DNA of 64,000 nt, from NCBI GenBank assembly GCA_012932295.1, contig JAAONU010000011.1, positions 45,944,352 through 46,008,351 on the forward strand, read 5' to 3'. The position numbers were made by a program, and so were the translations under genes. Every line of letters starts with the position of its first letter. Position 1 is the stretch's first letter. The notes under the pieces were generated by a model. It was not told where the DNA came from, searched no databases, and was given only the letters and a program-made list of their open reading frames with translations. Source of the DNA: Cyclina sinensis (taxonomy: Eukaryota; Mollusca; Bivalvia; Venerida; Veneridae). This document shows, one piece after another, positions 1-13,048 of the stretch.

Positions 1-1680
1 AATAAGAAAATATAGACGACGATAACTTAAACAAAATCGTATATCAAATGGCAAAAATGTATTTTTCAATTGGTTCTTAAAACAATTGCAGATAAAGTTC
101 TCACAGCTTGTGCACACTTTTCTTGTTGACAGCTTTCAAGATATCTTACTTGTCCTTGCATCAAAAGCAATAATGCGAAAGACAAAATCATATTCTGCCG
201 AAGCACAACACTTACAACCCTTGCACATCGACCCATCCTCCTAGCAAAATGTATTTGGTTCAAATTTCACTTCTAAGTCAATTTTCAATTCCAGAATATA
301 TTTTATATAGAGCCTTATGCATAACAAAGTAAAGTTTACACAAGTCTGCAGTTGGACAGACAGTACCTTATTTGGTTTGCAATCTGAATAAAGGTTTTGT
401 GGTATTTATCCGAAAGTTCATTATCAGCTATATTATGACTAAAGGTGAAATCTGCAAAAGACGACAGACCGAAAAGGATTGTTTGTATCTTTTATCTATT
501 CTATGACTATCATTGGGTCATCATGCATGCTTTTCTGGTCACCAATCTAACGTTCTCAGCTGTTATCTTTGAACATTGTCAATGATTTTAGATGTGCTAA
601 CTAAACAGTTACAGCAAAATGATACACCGTTACGAGAGATAGGTTACTAGTAAAATGTGCTATTTTGAAAGAAGGAAGATTTAAAGACAGGCTTATTAAC
701 ATTCCTGTTAGAATTCTTGTCAATAGGACACATTTGGCCACTGTAATTTATCCATATACATTCTATCTGTACATGTATTTAACTTCTCATACATATAAAA
801 GGCAGTTTGAAAGACTATCCGTGTCGATAGAATACTATATTCAACACAAAAAGAAACCTGACATGGTAAAGGTTACTTATTTTCCAGGAAGCAGATCTAG
901 TAACGGTTTAACTCTTGCCCTGCTGGCGGCAATTTTGATTGCACATAATATCCATGCAGTCTGATCATGGTCTGCACTATTCGCCATTCAGTCAGTAAGT
1001 TCTCAGTAAGCAGTCTCCCGTAAACAGTTAATGGATCTGTCCAAACTGAAAACATAAACTTCAGTCATTCATATAATTCTGTTAGATGTCTTTCTTTGTA
1101 TCTTCTTGACAAGAGTAACAATCTTGTAACTAATACAAAGCCATATAGAGTAAATGATTGCTTCTTTTTGTGAAGATAAAAGATGTGATTGGAATGAAAA
1201 ATGTAGTGTATTTTACTTTCAAAGATTTATGAAATGGGGTTTATATGTAATTTGGTGTGTAATTCGGTGAAATGAGTAGACAATGAGATAATCTTACAGA
1301 CAATATAAAGTCGTGACTTTGTGATGTTTGATATGCTATAAAGAAAATAGGTATATATGTTGTTACTTTATATATATAGCTTTCCTCTCTTCGCTGGTGT
1401 CTCGAGTTAATGGACTAGTTAATTTCTATATTAAACAGTGGAGTAATTTTAGTTGCCCAAGATAATTTTGACGACACGTTTCATTGTTAACACATTATTC
1501 AGTTGTTTGTTTTAGCGTAGTTTTGCATGAAATTGAAAAAAAATAAAATTCAAGGCAAATATTTTTGGGAAACAGTAGTTAACAAAAATGTAAATGCTAG
1601 TTTTCAGGCAATCATAAAATGTTTAACTTGGTAATTTGATTTTCACTACTTAATTAAAGCTGGTCGCGTGATATCAGCAA
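1..1680. other. AT-rich sequence, nothing recognised
   Basis: I see no gene, RNA or repeat that I can support here. Open frames on both strands are short, most begin at non-ATG codons, and none shows a recognisable domain or a convincing pair of splice sites. The left end of the array unit that follows may lie in this stretch, but I could not align it by eye. Confidence 0.4.
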
Positions 1681-1689
1681 AAGGTCAAT

Positions 1690-2200
1690 TGTAACATGAT
1701 TCGATTTAACAGATTTAACAATTATACAGATATTTCCAAAAATCTCTTAAACTGCTGATGTTGTTTCCCATTACTATAAGTAAACGTCATGTGTCAGATT
1801 TAATTATGATTGGTTGATTCCCGAGCATGGGTAAGGTGACTGGAATTTGATCGTCTCTTTTTTCCCCACTTGCAGTGGGAATTTTATAATTTGAAATCTC
1901 AATCACTGCTCCATTTCAGCATGCAATCTTATCGTGTTTTGTTTAAGGACATGATAATGGATTCATGTTGTCACTTTCTCAATTATCCAGATATTATTTT
2001 AAGCTTTTATTTCCCCGTTTTTATTATGCTACATGATGTGAAAAAAGACTTGTTTGTTACGGTAGCTGTAAAATTCTGTTCGCAGAATTAATTTGTCACA
2101 TATTTCGAGCCGAGAGAACAAAGTGGAGATAAGAGTGATAAATGTTTTGTCCGTAGCTTAAATATTTTTTGTTTTCATTTCTTTAAAATCGCGTTTTATA
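1690..2200 (+). repeat. Diverged module of the tandem array (unit U0)
   Basis: This stretch aligns by eye with 34,440-34,940 and 45,840-46,330. The shared landmarks are a 'GATTTNATTATGA..GGTTNATTCC' block, a pyrimidine tract ending TGCAGTGG, and a block encoding HFLNYP-x-I-x-L-x-FYFP-x-F-x-MLH. It is clearly more diverged than the recent copies are from each other. The conserved TGCAG looks like a splice acceptor followed by an open frame (1,877-2,091, ending in TAA). That frame is shifted or broken in the copies at 46,020 and 53,790, and the nucleotide changes are not biased to silent positions. I read it as a non-coding or dead exon. Confidence 0.55.
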
Positions 2201-5200
2201 CCCTGATTATAAGAGAATGTAATCAATTTAAAAGCATTTGCGCATTGAATATCACATTGTAAAAGTCGTATTGGGTATGGTGAGAAACTGGGTTTACTGA
2301 CCGCTTGTGAAAGACAGTTACATTTGGCAGGTTCAGTTATTTTTTTATCGTTTTTGTTTCTTTATGGCCTGCATGTATACATAAGAACATGTTTTTGTAT
2401 TAAATGAAGTTCTATATGATTAAATGAAAACTTATTAATCTTTCATGGTTTAACATCAAGACAAACATAAAACAATGATCTGTCTAGCAACTATTCTATG
2501 TTACAATGCACTGAAACATTCATTAAGACCGGTGACCTTACAATGTATTTCACACTTCAAAACAAACATAAAACCTATCTATTGCAATATTTTAAATATT
2601 CAACGACAAATAAAATATTTATAACCAAAATATTATCTTTGCTGTTGGTCCTGTCGCTATTTAGTACTATACTCAATTACTACAATTAACTCGTAATAAA
2701 AATAACGCACGCTCTTCGTGTCGATTTAGATTCCCCTTTCAATATTAAAATGGTTGTTTCCCGGCTGTTAGATGACTTTTTATGTTGCTGGACATTAACA
2801 CTTAACAGTCCCATTTCTTCAAACACGTGTCATTTCAAGTTGTCTGTGCTTTCGTGTTAATCTCTCAAGTTTGATTCAGTTTTGTCATCTGATGAAGCCG
2901 AGTGTTTTTCTGTTAAGAAACTAAGCTGCCAAGATGTTTCAGTGATTCACACAAGATGTTGACCACCACTGAACATTTAGATATTTATAGTCTAGACAAA
3001 AATATTTTAAGCTTAATACGGACATAGGGTATTATTTCCACTCAGCAGCGATGTAACTTGGCAACAAATTAGCCGTAATGGGTACTTAAGAAAATAAATT
3101 TTGTCAATAATTCCGGCTACATCTGCGTCTGATGGTTTTAAAACATTCGTGATTCTTACAGTTTCTAGGGCTTTTAGCTTGCCTGGCTTTCTAGCTTCCT
3201 TTTTATTTGTCAGTATTGTCAGACTTCGGCTAATTGGGTTGCACCAGTTTCAGGAAAAAAATGCAATGAAAGCAGACATTCAACAACGAAAACAGCGATG
3301 AAATTTAACTTGCCCTCTTTTGCATTCCTGATTTCGAAATAAAAAGTTACCTCCACTATTTATCACACTTAACTGTGTTTACACTGATACTGGCATTCAA
3401 ATGAAAAATAAATCAAAATATGTCATGACCTACAGTTTGTTTATCGAGGAGAATGTTAAGCCTATGTTTGCTATATAAAATCCTTAAAATAAAATGAAGA
3501 TTTTCTGAAGTCAGAAGAAAACGAAACAATTAAAACCCAAGTAGGAAATAGTGGCAAAGTTCTCCTATTCTTTCATCTCACTGCTATTCAACCATTTAAT
3601 AAAAGTACTACTCTATGATACTGTTCTGTGTGGAATTATGGTCACTGCCTCCAAAACATTAAATATTCAAATTTTATCAAAATAATTCTCACAGATATAC
3701 TATTAATAATAATTAAAAGTACAATAGTCTTGTTTTTTAAATAGTTTTTCTTACATATGGAATATTTTTTATGTGTAGAGGATATTACAATGTCTGTTAA
3801 CACTTCTACTGCCTTGTGTGTCTGAAAGTTAAATGATATACCAGAATAATCGAATGTTATGTGTTACTTCTGATTAGTATTTTATACTATATTGAATGTA
3901 AAAAAAAATGGCGTTTGCAAAAGTAATGGCAATTTAAAGTAGTTTTAGTTAATTTTAAGGGATTGTGTTACATGTTATTTGACAGAAGAAAATAAATGCT
4001 TTTTCCCCTCACAGTTTCTCTTCAATAAAGCAAAGAATGATTCAGTTTCAAGTCTACTTCTGTAGACAAAAAGTGTTTTGATATACGTTTACCAAAACCA
4101 CTTCTGTACAAAGATTCCATTCTCCTCGACCATTTTGCAAATAATCACAATATTGCTAATACTTAAAGCGTATCCATTATTCAAAATTAAAATAATAAAA
4201 CCCTAGAATACCAGGAAATGAAGAAACATTAGCATCTATTGCAACACTAAGTTTTGCATGTTGTATCCCTTATTAATATTCAATAACAGCATTGGTTGAA
4301 AACATCTTCATCATGGCCATGTAAAGTCTGTTATATTTAACGTCTGTACAATTTCAAGTTAACTTTATAAAATTTCATTTTATAGAAATTCTGACAAAAA
4401 CAATAATAACCAAACAGCAATGATTATGTAAATATATATCTATAATCCTTCAATTGTTTAGGAAAAGGTCGAAACGCCGGCAATTTCCTATGAGACCTTT
4501 ATTGTTTATATAAATATAAAGGATGTAAATAGTATGTTTATTCTAAAATACGATTTTATTTAAAGTTCGAAGTTATAGAAATAAAGTTCATGGAATATCA
4601 TGTTTCATCTGAAAATATATTCATCAAAGTTTTATTTTCCTTGGAAATATTTCATGTTTTGTGTTGATTTATCTCGTCAAATATTTGAAGGACTTAATAT
4701 CTTTTATAAGAGCACCAGAGGACAACTGCGGAGAAAATCTATTAAGATATAAAATCTATCACGGGTACAGGCTGTATACAGTACAATGCAAAAACCTGCC
4801 AGTAGCGATTTCCACTCGAGCTTTCATTAGATGCCCAATTTACTAGGCACGAATTTATCGTGCGAACCCAGCTGTTACATTTTGTGTTTGAATTTTTTAT
4901 CTAAAACATAATTGACCGACGACAAGAGAAAAAGGGCACTCGGACATAATTTTTCGAAAATGACCTTTTTGCTAATTTTGAACAAAGGATTATATATATT
5001 AGTTAATATATTAGCTTACAAATGCTTTAACATTTTCTTTAAAACGGCACGTTACCTATGCCGCATTCAAATCGTCTTCACATCATTGAGGTTATATCAT
5101 TATTAAAAGCAACATGTCATGAAAGAAGAAAAATTGCGCATCTAGGCATGAAAAAAAGATGGAAGTAGAATGCCTGCAACTGCAACGACAATTTCATGAG

Positions 5201-7714
5201 ATAACTTGTTCGAATGATTATAAATTAAATGTCGGGCAGTTTAAACTTGATGAATGTACCTCAACATGATATTATATGACTGCACTGATTGAACAAATGT
5301 TGTGAACATGCGTCCTATCACCTTTAGATTCAGATATGGAAAATCATTCGTTTCTGTTGCTAAACTCGTATAGCCATATATGAACCAGTTTATGATTTTG
5401 CACATACCATAAAAGCAAAATAGAAACAGACTGTTTTAGTCTGGAAGCAGCCTTAAAATTCAAGGAACACAAATGTTAAACATTAAATTTCTGGTGTAAT
5501 TATATCATTTCCATTTGCAATTATTGTTATCTTTCACTCTTTTTTCTTTCAATTATCTTACGCATCATTAAGTATTGTATCAACAAAAACAGCAAAGAAT
5601 TTAAGGTATCGTAAGACAGCAGAGTTGAATAAGTAAAGGCACAGTCACAATGGATGCACTTTGACTTTACTTTCCGCCTTGGAACCACTGCATCATTCCA
5701 TAAGACTTATTCTTATATGCATCCTTATTATGAAAAGAAATATGAAAAAAAGAGGACGAACTTCTCTTAACTGTCATATACTACAAATATATTTCAAAGA
5801 GTACAATTCAATGTCGTTTGATTTTAAGTATGGCGATACTTAGTATATGCACGTAACCAGCGGTTTAAATCACCTAATACAAACCTCGAATTATAAATGA
5901 TACAAGTATAATTTTTTTGAATGCAAGAAACAAAAAAGTGAAACATGAAATATTTTTTTTTAATACAGCTAACATTTTCAACGTTTTATCTCTCAATATA
6001 TCATCACAAGCGTTATTATTATCATTATTATTTTGTTATTATTTAGAATAACTCGTGTTCCAAATGTTTTTATTTTGAAAATGCTAGTTGTAATAAATGA
6101 GAAATCTTACAATCTTATAAACCATTCAGAACTATGTTAATTTTTTCCTTTTCTTTATTTTAAAATTAAATGCAATAAATAGGAATCATGTTAGAGTTAC
6201 CTATAACGACACTTTTAACGGCGGAAATAAACATGGTTTTAAAATAACCTACGCAATAAAATGACAGAATAATATGAAAATGTTTCAAAGTATTTGCATT
6301 CCCATAATATGCCTGTTTTATTAAAATAACATTTAACACGCGTTTTCTGAAAGGAGACATAAAACAAAAAAATTACCTTCTTCCATATTCATAACAAGTC
6401 AAGATACCATTATGTGTCTGGAAACTAATGCAGTTTCAAAGATAAACCTGTAAACACTAATATTAAGCTAGTTTAATACCATATTTTTGGGAGGAAGTGT
6501 CTGGCAATGTCAACAGTTTTGCTGATATAAGTACAGCGAGATTAAGTCAATTTCACGAAACTAGCTAATGGTAAGGCATTTATACACTTTAAGACAGTGC
6601 AGAATGACAGGGTGATAGAGGATTATATGAGTAGTCGTTAATGTTTTATGTGAATCTGTGGCGATAAAATATATTTCATGTGACTGAGGTACTGACTGCA
6701 GGATTTGGTTCATGTTCCCGTCTAATAAGGGTCAGATCAAATTATTCTTACCTAAAAATCATAAATGGTATTTTTTCTTATATAAAATATATATTCCCTG
6801 AAAAAAAAATATATTTATAACATAAACATTATTATATTGCACTTTTTTCAATAGAACGTCTGAGTTACTAAAAGCTTTGTGATTTCGTACAAGAAGAATT
6901 GGGTTTTTTTTTTCTATTTGTGTGAAACAAAATTAGATGTGTCTCCGGGATGCGGCAATACTAACACATGGGACATTATCTGAGCAATCTGTGTAAAGGT
7001 CTACTACATCTTTCTACATGCAGAACTTTAGGCATCATGGTTACAGACAAGATGCTTTCCTGTAAACTTCATCAGCAAAATAAGTACCAAGTTTGAAGAA
7101 ATTCTAAATACTTTGCAATGCTTTTGGAATTCTTAAATAGATCTCGTTCTATTTTCTACCATTAATTATGTATCGAAATTGATATCAAAACTTAAAGTAT
7201 TAAGATATTCTAAAACTGACTGCAGCACTTATTTGAAATAATGTGTACTTTTGATTTTGACATCTTCTTGTAGCAGTATACACTACAAAATGAAGTGAAA
7301 TCAAAGTTGAATTCTTTTGCTGGGGTATTTCTGTATAAGTGGAGAGGTGCTGTTTCGATTAAGGAGATTTTTAAAAAAATTATTCAAACATTGATAGCAT
7401 CCTTGGTAAAATTCTGGTCAGTGGTCATCTGCCCACTATACTTTAGATCTTTACATTCCAATTAAAATTTCTCAGGCATAGTAAGGTTTAAAAACATCAG
7501 TCGTAAATATACAGGAGACAGTACGTTCTCCTGTTACCTATAAATATTTTGTTTCTTTTTATACCAAATTATCTTTATTATATTGCTTTGACATTACTCC
7601 TAAGAAGTATTAAGAAAAGTTTGGACAGTAATAAACGGAAATTGTTCTTTGAGTAGAAATTTAAGTTAACATCGAAAGTTTTATGAAACAATATATAATC
7701 GGTCTGAGATAATA
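2201..7714. other. AT-rich sequence, mostly unrecognised
   Basis: This would be the interior of array unit U0 if the unit is continuous, but I could not match it convincingly to the interior of U1. A short ATT-rich simple repeat lies at about 6,012-6,044. A frame at 3,101-3,301 encodes a hydrophobic stretch followed by a charged tail, but it starts at TTG and has no supporting splice site. No gene is called. Confidence 0.35.
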
Positions 7715-8327
7715 TATGGGACGCCAGAGCTACCTTCTGATGACTTTTCTCATTGCCACACTGCTATGCATTTACGTCATTTCGCTCTGTGCGCTTCTGA
7801 TTTCGTTCTCACTACATAGCGTAATAACAAATGCACAGAATAAAATGTTATAACTGCATAAAACGAAATGTTATGGCTACAACGCGTAATGACAAATGCA
7901 TTGGACGAAATTATTTTACTACAGAGCGTTATGACAAATGCAAAGAAGGAAAAATTATGACAAAAGAGCATAACGACAAATGCACATAACGAAATGACTT
8001 AGCTATTGAGCATATTGACAAATGCATGTAGAGAAAAAAATTAGCTACAGAGCAAATTGACACGTGCATAGAACGAACTATTATAGCCACAGAACATAAT
8101 TATAAATACCCAGGATAAAACAGCTTTGCTACAGAGCAAAGCGACTAACGTACAGAACAAAAAGTCCTAACTACTCACCATCGTAAGGGCAAATGCACAG
8201 AACAAAATAACTTTACTACAGAGCGTAACAAACAGAAAAATGCAGGGAATGAAATGATTTTTCTACAGAACGTTCTGGCAAATACACAGAACGAAATGAT
8301 AAAAGAAGGCAACTCTTGCGTTCCATA
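7715..8327. mobile_element. Foldback (long hairpin) element with internal 40-bp repeats
   Basis: The ends are inverted repeats. The left end reads TATGGGACGCCAGAGCTACC and the right end, read on the minus strand, TATGGAACGCAAGAGTTGCC; 20 of the outer 24 positions match. Between them lies a degenerate array of a roughly 40-bp unit, about GACAAATGCACAGAACGAAA plus a 'GCTACAGAGCG' spacer, repeated about a dozen times from 7,820 to 8,300. A shorter stretch of the same unit in opposite orientation follows the left end. No clear target-site duplication was found. There is no coding sequence, so it is non-autonomous. Confidence 0.65.
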
Positions 8328-8334
8328 ATAATAT

Positions 8335-10095
8335 TAAAAAAAGAGAGAGAGAAATTTAAAAAAAAAGAAATAATGATAACACTTGTATTATGCACCGGTA
8401 ACTACATCACGATTTAAACATTATAAGGAAAATAATGGTAAAAGCAACACTGTCAACAAAATATCAGTTTTCCTTTTCAGCGCAAAACAAGTTTTTCCGT
8501 TACGTTATGATTTGCACGATAACCGGTTTAAAGATTGCGAACTTTTCTGAATGAAAAATACTTAAAATTATTGTTTTTCTGTACACGCATTAGAACTGCG
8601 TCAGATAAAATTTTGTTTAAAAAAAGAACTTGCAAATGTCAAGCAAACAAGTTTCATAAGAAATATTCTTTTATTGTTACAGTAACTGTGAAATATGTTG
8701 TTAATTTTGGTCTAGGAATGGTTCGCAAGACAAATTAGCTTTGACTTTAAGCATCTATCAGTCTGTCGGAGCAAACAGATTACAATAATTTCGTTTGTTA
8801 TCAGATACTGCTAGAGGGATTTTGTCAGGGAGTCTGATTATGCTAACCTTCTGAATGGAATTTCACTATGTCCGATACTGACAAAATTTGTATTTTCTTT
8901 TACATTGTTAAAACGCCAAGTAAAAATTTTTTAAAAAAAGTTTTGACAAATGATTCGAATAGCTTTGATGTAAAATTGTATTACCTCAATCAAAAGACTT
9001 TTGCATGAGAAAAAAAAATCGTTGGTTTATAGTATGCAAGAATAACTGTAACTTTATGATGAAAAAGGAGTACGAGTTAATTATATAATTCCACTACATA
9101 TACTGACAAGTCGCATGTTTCTTTTTTCGTTACAGCTCCAAATGTTTTAAAATTGCTGTTGTCCATGATTTTAACAACGCCGGATAATACAGAATGATGG
9201 ATGTTGGCGGGTAATGCTGCTGGCTAGTAATTAGTAAGAAATGTATCCATAAACGTAGAATTTCTTGAGCCGAGAAATTCTTCATATTATATCAACACTT
9301 TCAGGCTTTGAAAAAGATAAAACGACATGACAAGAACGTTTTACTTTTGTAAATATCAACACTGTTTCTTTATTACTATATTTACATTTTCAAATTTAAT
9401 TGCAAAGTCATGTTTGTCGCCTATTATTTTCATACATTTTTTTGTCGCTGGATAAATTCCATCAAGGACATTGTGAAATCTGTAAACAGGAGCATAGACA
9501 ATAAGAGTACGGCAAATAAAGCATTTAAAATAATTGGCATTTCAATTAAATTAGCTTTTAATTAAGAAGGGACTAAACTGCATAATCGGCACACACATAC
9601 ATGTATCAACCAGGTTACCTGATGGTCTATAAAAACTAAATGTGGAAATTTCGTGCCATCATTCGAAGTGGATTGTGTTTTTGTTAACTCGTATTTGTCA
9701 CCATTCGTTTTTTTTAAAATCAGTAAAATATATTAATCTCTAAATTTGCCTTCTCTTAAAGTGGGTTCAATGCCAGAATGAGTTTGTATATAATCTGACA
9801 GGTCATTTCACCAAAAAGAGATAATTGGTCAGATAATTTAAATGCAAACAAAAATATGTACTGTCTCGTTGTGTTTAATACTTCTGATTGAATGAAGATG
9901 TATTTATTTTACATAAATGAAAGTGGATACAACATTGTATTGCTTTATATTGAACATAAAAATGCTATACGGATTCAGTATTTTATTACGCATTAGATAC
10001 GTAATGAATAAGTTAATTAGACCTTTTCGTAATTCAACACAATCATTTTGAGAAACACAGATATAACCATTAAAAGATGTATAGAAACCAAAAAG
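8335..10095 (+). repeat. Segment X, copy 1 (tail of array unit U0)
   Basis: It is nearly identical to 40,585-42,050 and more distantly related to 38,440-39,440 and 50,300-51,260. Copy 1 carries about 274 bp (9,711-9,984) that copy 2 lacks. The homology starts just after the foldback element on the left and ends exactly where the 20.55-kb block begins on the right. Frames seen here, for example around 9,400-9,560, are frameshifted relative to the matching frames in the other copies, so I do not call genes. Confidence 0.85.
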
Positions 10096-11035
10096 AATGC
10101 GGTCCAAAATAAAAAGGGAAAATCTTTTTTTCCTTTTTACGGTTTAAAGCCTTTCAGCAGTCAAATTACACTTATATTTTGCTATTTTGTCATGTTTTTC
10201 TTCAAAAAAGACATATTTCCGCTAATTTTCCACGTTAAATGTTTGATTTTCAGCCAGTTCTGCTGAAAATCACAAGGGATTCTTTATTTTCAGTCTAGGA
10301 ATTACTTCCTTATCAAAGTGTCGCTAGGTAAATTCAAAAGATTAAATTCATTTCGGCATCTTTTTCTGCTGAAATATTTTGCTAGCAGATAATAACTATT
10401 TGAGTGACTGAACACTTCAAATTCTTCTGGCAGCTATTGTAACTTTTCGGTAGTTTTATATACCGAAAGGAGCGCGAGCAAAAAGTTTAAAAGTTGTTGC
10501 ATAGTTCAGATAATCATATTGGTCGGTAGACATGGTAGAGGTCTCTTTTTTTAAAAAAAATGTTAATAAACACAACAACAGCAACACAGTTTAAGACAAT
10601 GATACTTTGTTAAGTGTGACCGCTCTTAGGAAAATGACATAATTTGAAAGGGATGATATCTATTTCAGTATTATGTATTACTCGTAAAATATCACAAATA
10701 TTTTTGTTAATGAGACAGTATCTAATTACAAGTGACAATGTGAACATATCATACCAGTTTTTCAAAGCGATGATACATGTTTAGATCAATAATTCTTGCC
10801 GTGTTTACACTTTTTTTCTTGCTTCATACTAAAAAGGTTGACACTTGTGTAGATAAAAGTGTTTCGGTTGACTCTCGTATTTCTAGCTTCTATAATCCCG
10901 GACACAGACTATTTCCTAATCACTTTTAGTTGCAATCACACAATATTGAGCAATGTTATATGGTTTTGAGAAGACAAATGACACGCTATTTGCTTAGCTA
11001 TGAAGTTATGAAATAATGAGAAGAGTTTAGTTACT
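10096..11035 (+). repeat. Left terminal inverted repeat of the 20.55-kb block
   Basis: It is the reverse complement of 29,637-30,647, and the match begins at the first base of the block. A short hairpin (TTTCGGTA at 10,445-10,452 paired with TACCGAAA at 10,461-10,468) is conserved in both arms and is followed by GGAGCGCGAGC. The right arm has about 150 bp (near 29,878-30,020) that this arm lacks. The homology ends at about 11,035. Confidence 0.85.
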
Positions 11036-11713
11036 CTTGTTTACTGGATGTTAAGAAAAGATAACATTTAAATCTTTCAAATCAATGTTTCCGTTGCTAA
11101 ATTCTAAGTGCAATACATATAAATTTGTAAAAGTGTTGTTTCACATGAAATGTACACCATTTTTTCTGCATAAATATTATAATTTTTTATGCCTGTTAAC
11201 ATAATCTTCTCATGAGCAAACACATATAAAAACACCTTTGCGACGACTGGAGGATAAATGTTTATTCATATAGCAGTCAGTCATTAGGCATAAACTAAGG
11301 AAGCGGTTCATATTAGATCTGTATACCTTTTAATACAAACAGCTGCACGTGACTGTATATCTAGATAGACATAGATACTTCTAAAACAATACGGTTTTAT
11401 AGTTGTATCTGTTCTATCAGTGGCTTTTTAATCAATTTATTATTTTCTAAAAAACAAAAACAAACAAAAAACATGTTACATACTACCCTTGAAGTATGCT
11501 ATCGATCGACAGCTTGAAACACGCAGACAATTACATACGCTTTTATCTCAGTTATACATACAAGCCCCTGGAACATATAAACATACATTGCAAGACGGAA
11601 ATCAAAAGCACTGACAACAATTCTTTAACAGTTATTAAAGGATGACGCAATTTCTGTCAGATATTGTATTAACTAATTCTATAATTTTATAACTCAAGTA
11701 CGTACAACACATA
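11036..11713. other. AT-rich sequence inside the block, nothing recognised
   Basis: No repeat or coding sequence is recognised between the inner edge of the left inverted repeat and the polyadenylation signal of the candidate minus-strand gene. Confidence 0.4.
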
Positions 11714-11719
11714 TTTATT
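11714..11719 (-). promoter_or_regulatory. Possible polyadenylation signal AATAAA
   Basis: AATAAA on the minus strand lies about 110 bases past the stop codon at 11,830 of the candidate three-exon gene. The spacing is reasonable for a short 3' UTR. The hexamer is common by chance in such AT-rich DNA. Confidence 0.25.
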
Positions 11720-11829
11720 ATATTGTTCTTTCGAAAATTCTCCAGCAGAATAGTGTCACCACTGACAACATAAGTAAACTTAACAAATGAAATAGTAAAG
11801 ATCTTTTGTCACTACAATTAATGGTCGCT

Positions 11830-13048
11830 CTATCCTTTCTGCTGAATTTCAAGTGCTAACCTGACCCCACTGCTTTTTGCTGAAATCTTTTTTGTTTGCT
11901 TCCCAATAACTCCGAGGTGAAAAGTTTTTCTTGTCCATTCCTCTACAGCAATCTGAATAATACATGATACAATAAAATTAATTGTTCAAAAATAACTTCA
12001 ATCGATAGGCGGATGAAAACATGTTTAGAATTGTCCGCCAACCACTTCACTGTTCATCAGCCCTAGTATTATTACAACAGGTTTCAGTGGACTACTAACT
12101 AACATTTTTAAAATGAAATAAAGTTATTTATATGCGAACAAAACGTCTTATTCATAGCTACAATGTATCGAAAATTCAGCGTGGAGCCGAAGAACTTATA
12201 CACGTATTATATACGTGTTATGAATTGTTATATAGAAGAGGTTTACCGTGTAGTTTTCATAATTGAAATCACTGATATTGAATGTTCATGTATTAACAAT
12301 GCTTAATGGTTTTACAATAGAGAAACTACATTTAAAATGAAAAGTATTCGATTAAATTTGTTTATTGTATAAGTAAGTAAATATGTTTTCATTTGAAAAT
12401 CAGCAATTTCCACTAACATTCAGTTTCATTACTTCTTTTCGTATTCTATAAACTGCACAATACCTTTATGGAACGAAACTGTTAACATATTTATGAAAAA
12501 ATAACAGTTACCTGAACATTTACTCTTTTCGATTGAATAGAAGTTTGTCTTTTTGTGACTCTTTCGAAATAACTAGAGAAACACTCCTGTAAAACAAATA
12601 AAGTAAATAGAATAAGAGAGAAAACAACTGCTTAGTTTTGATAAGGACGCAGAACCGACAAACTAGTTCTCTCGCGTCCGTCAATGAGACACTGTTTTAT
12701 TTTCGTTTATGCAATCATTTGAATATAGCTTTTAAGTTTAACTGTTGGTAATATATATAATAGTTTCATTGTTTTTGAAATCAAATCATAATTGATATTT
12801 CCATCGCTTTGAGCGTCATTTTCTTTGTTTCATGAATAAACATAGATTTGTAAACATTTTAGTTTATCAATAACAAGCAGACTTTTTTCTTCTCCTTTCT
12901 TCTTCTTTTGGATAAAGGTAAAAAATATAAGTCTATAGAAAGTTACTTGATTATATATTGAATTCCTTTCCTTAGAAATACTTATACTTACTATAAAAGT
13001 AATGACATCAAATGAATAACAAACAATCATCAAGATAAACAGATCCAT
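11830..13048 (-). CDS. Candidate three-exon gene for an 84-residue protein, function unknown
   Basis: Proposed exons on the minus strand are 13,048-12,992 (57 nt), 12,586-12,512 (75 nt) and 11,952-11,830 (123 nt including TAG). Donors are GTAAGTATAAG and GTAACTG; acceptors are TTTTACAG and TTATTCAG. Both introns fall in phase 0 and the joined frame stays open. Exon 1 encodes a hydrophobic start, MDLFILMIVCYSFDVITFI, that could be a signal peptide. Exon 2 gives ECFSSYFERVTKRQ... and exon 3 IAVEEWTRKTFHLG... ending EIQQKG. I recognise no family. Weak points: the initiation context of the ATG is poor, and exon 3 is also open in another frame that starts ATG in a good context (MDKKNFSPRSYWEANKKDFS..., reaching a possible donor CAG|GTTAGC at about 11,861), so the true frame is uncertain. 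A further donor-like site, GCTG|GTAAGATC, at 13,292 could belong to a 5' UTR exon. It lies inside the 20.55-kb block and is transcribed towards its left end. Confidence 0.3.

Noticed and set aside
7777..7971. CRISPR-like regular repeats in 7,820-8,300 and 14,745-15,850
   Set aside because: The units are degenerate, have no unique spacers of constant length, and lie inside inverted-end elements of a eukaryotic genome.
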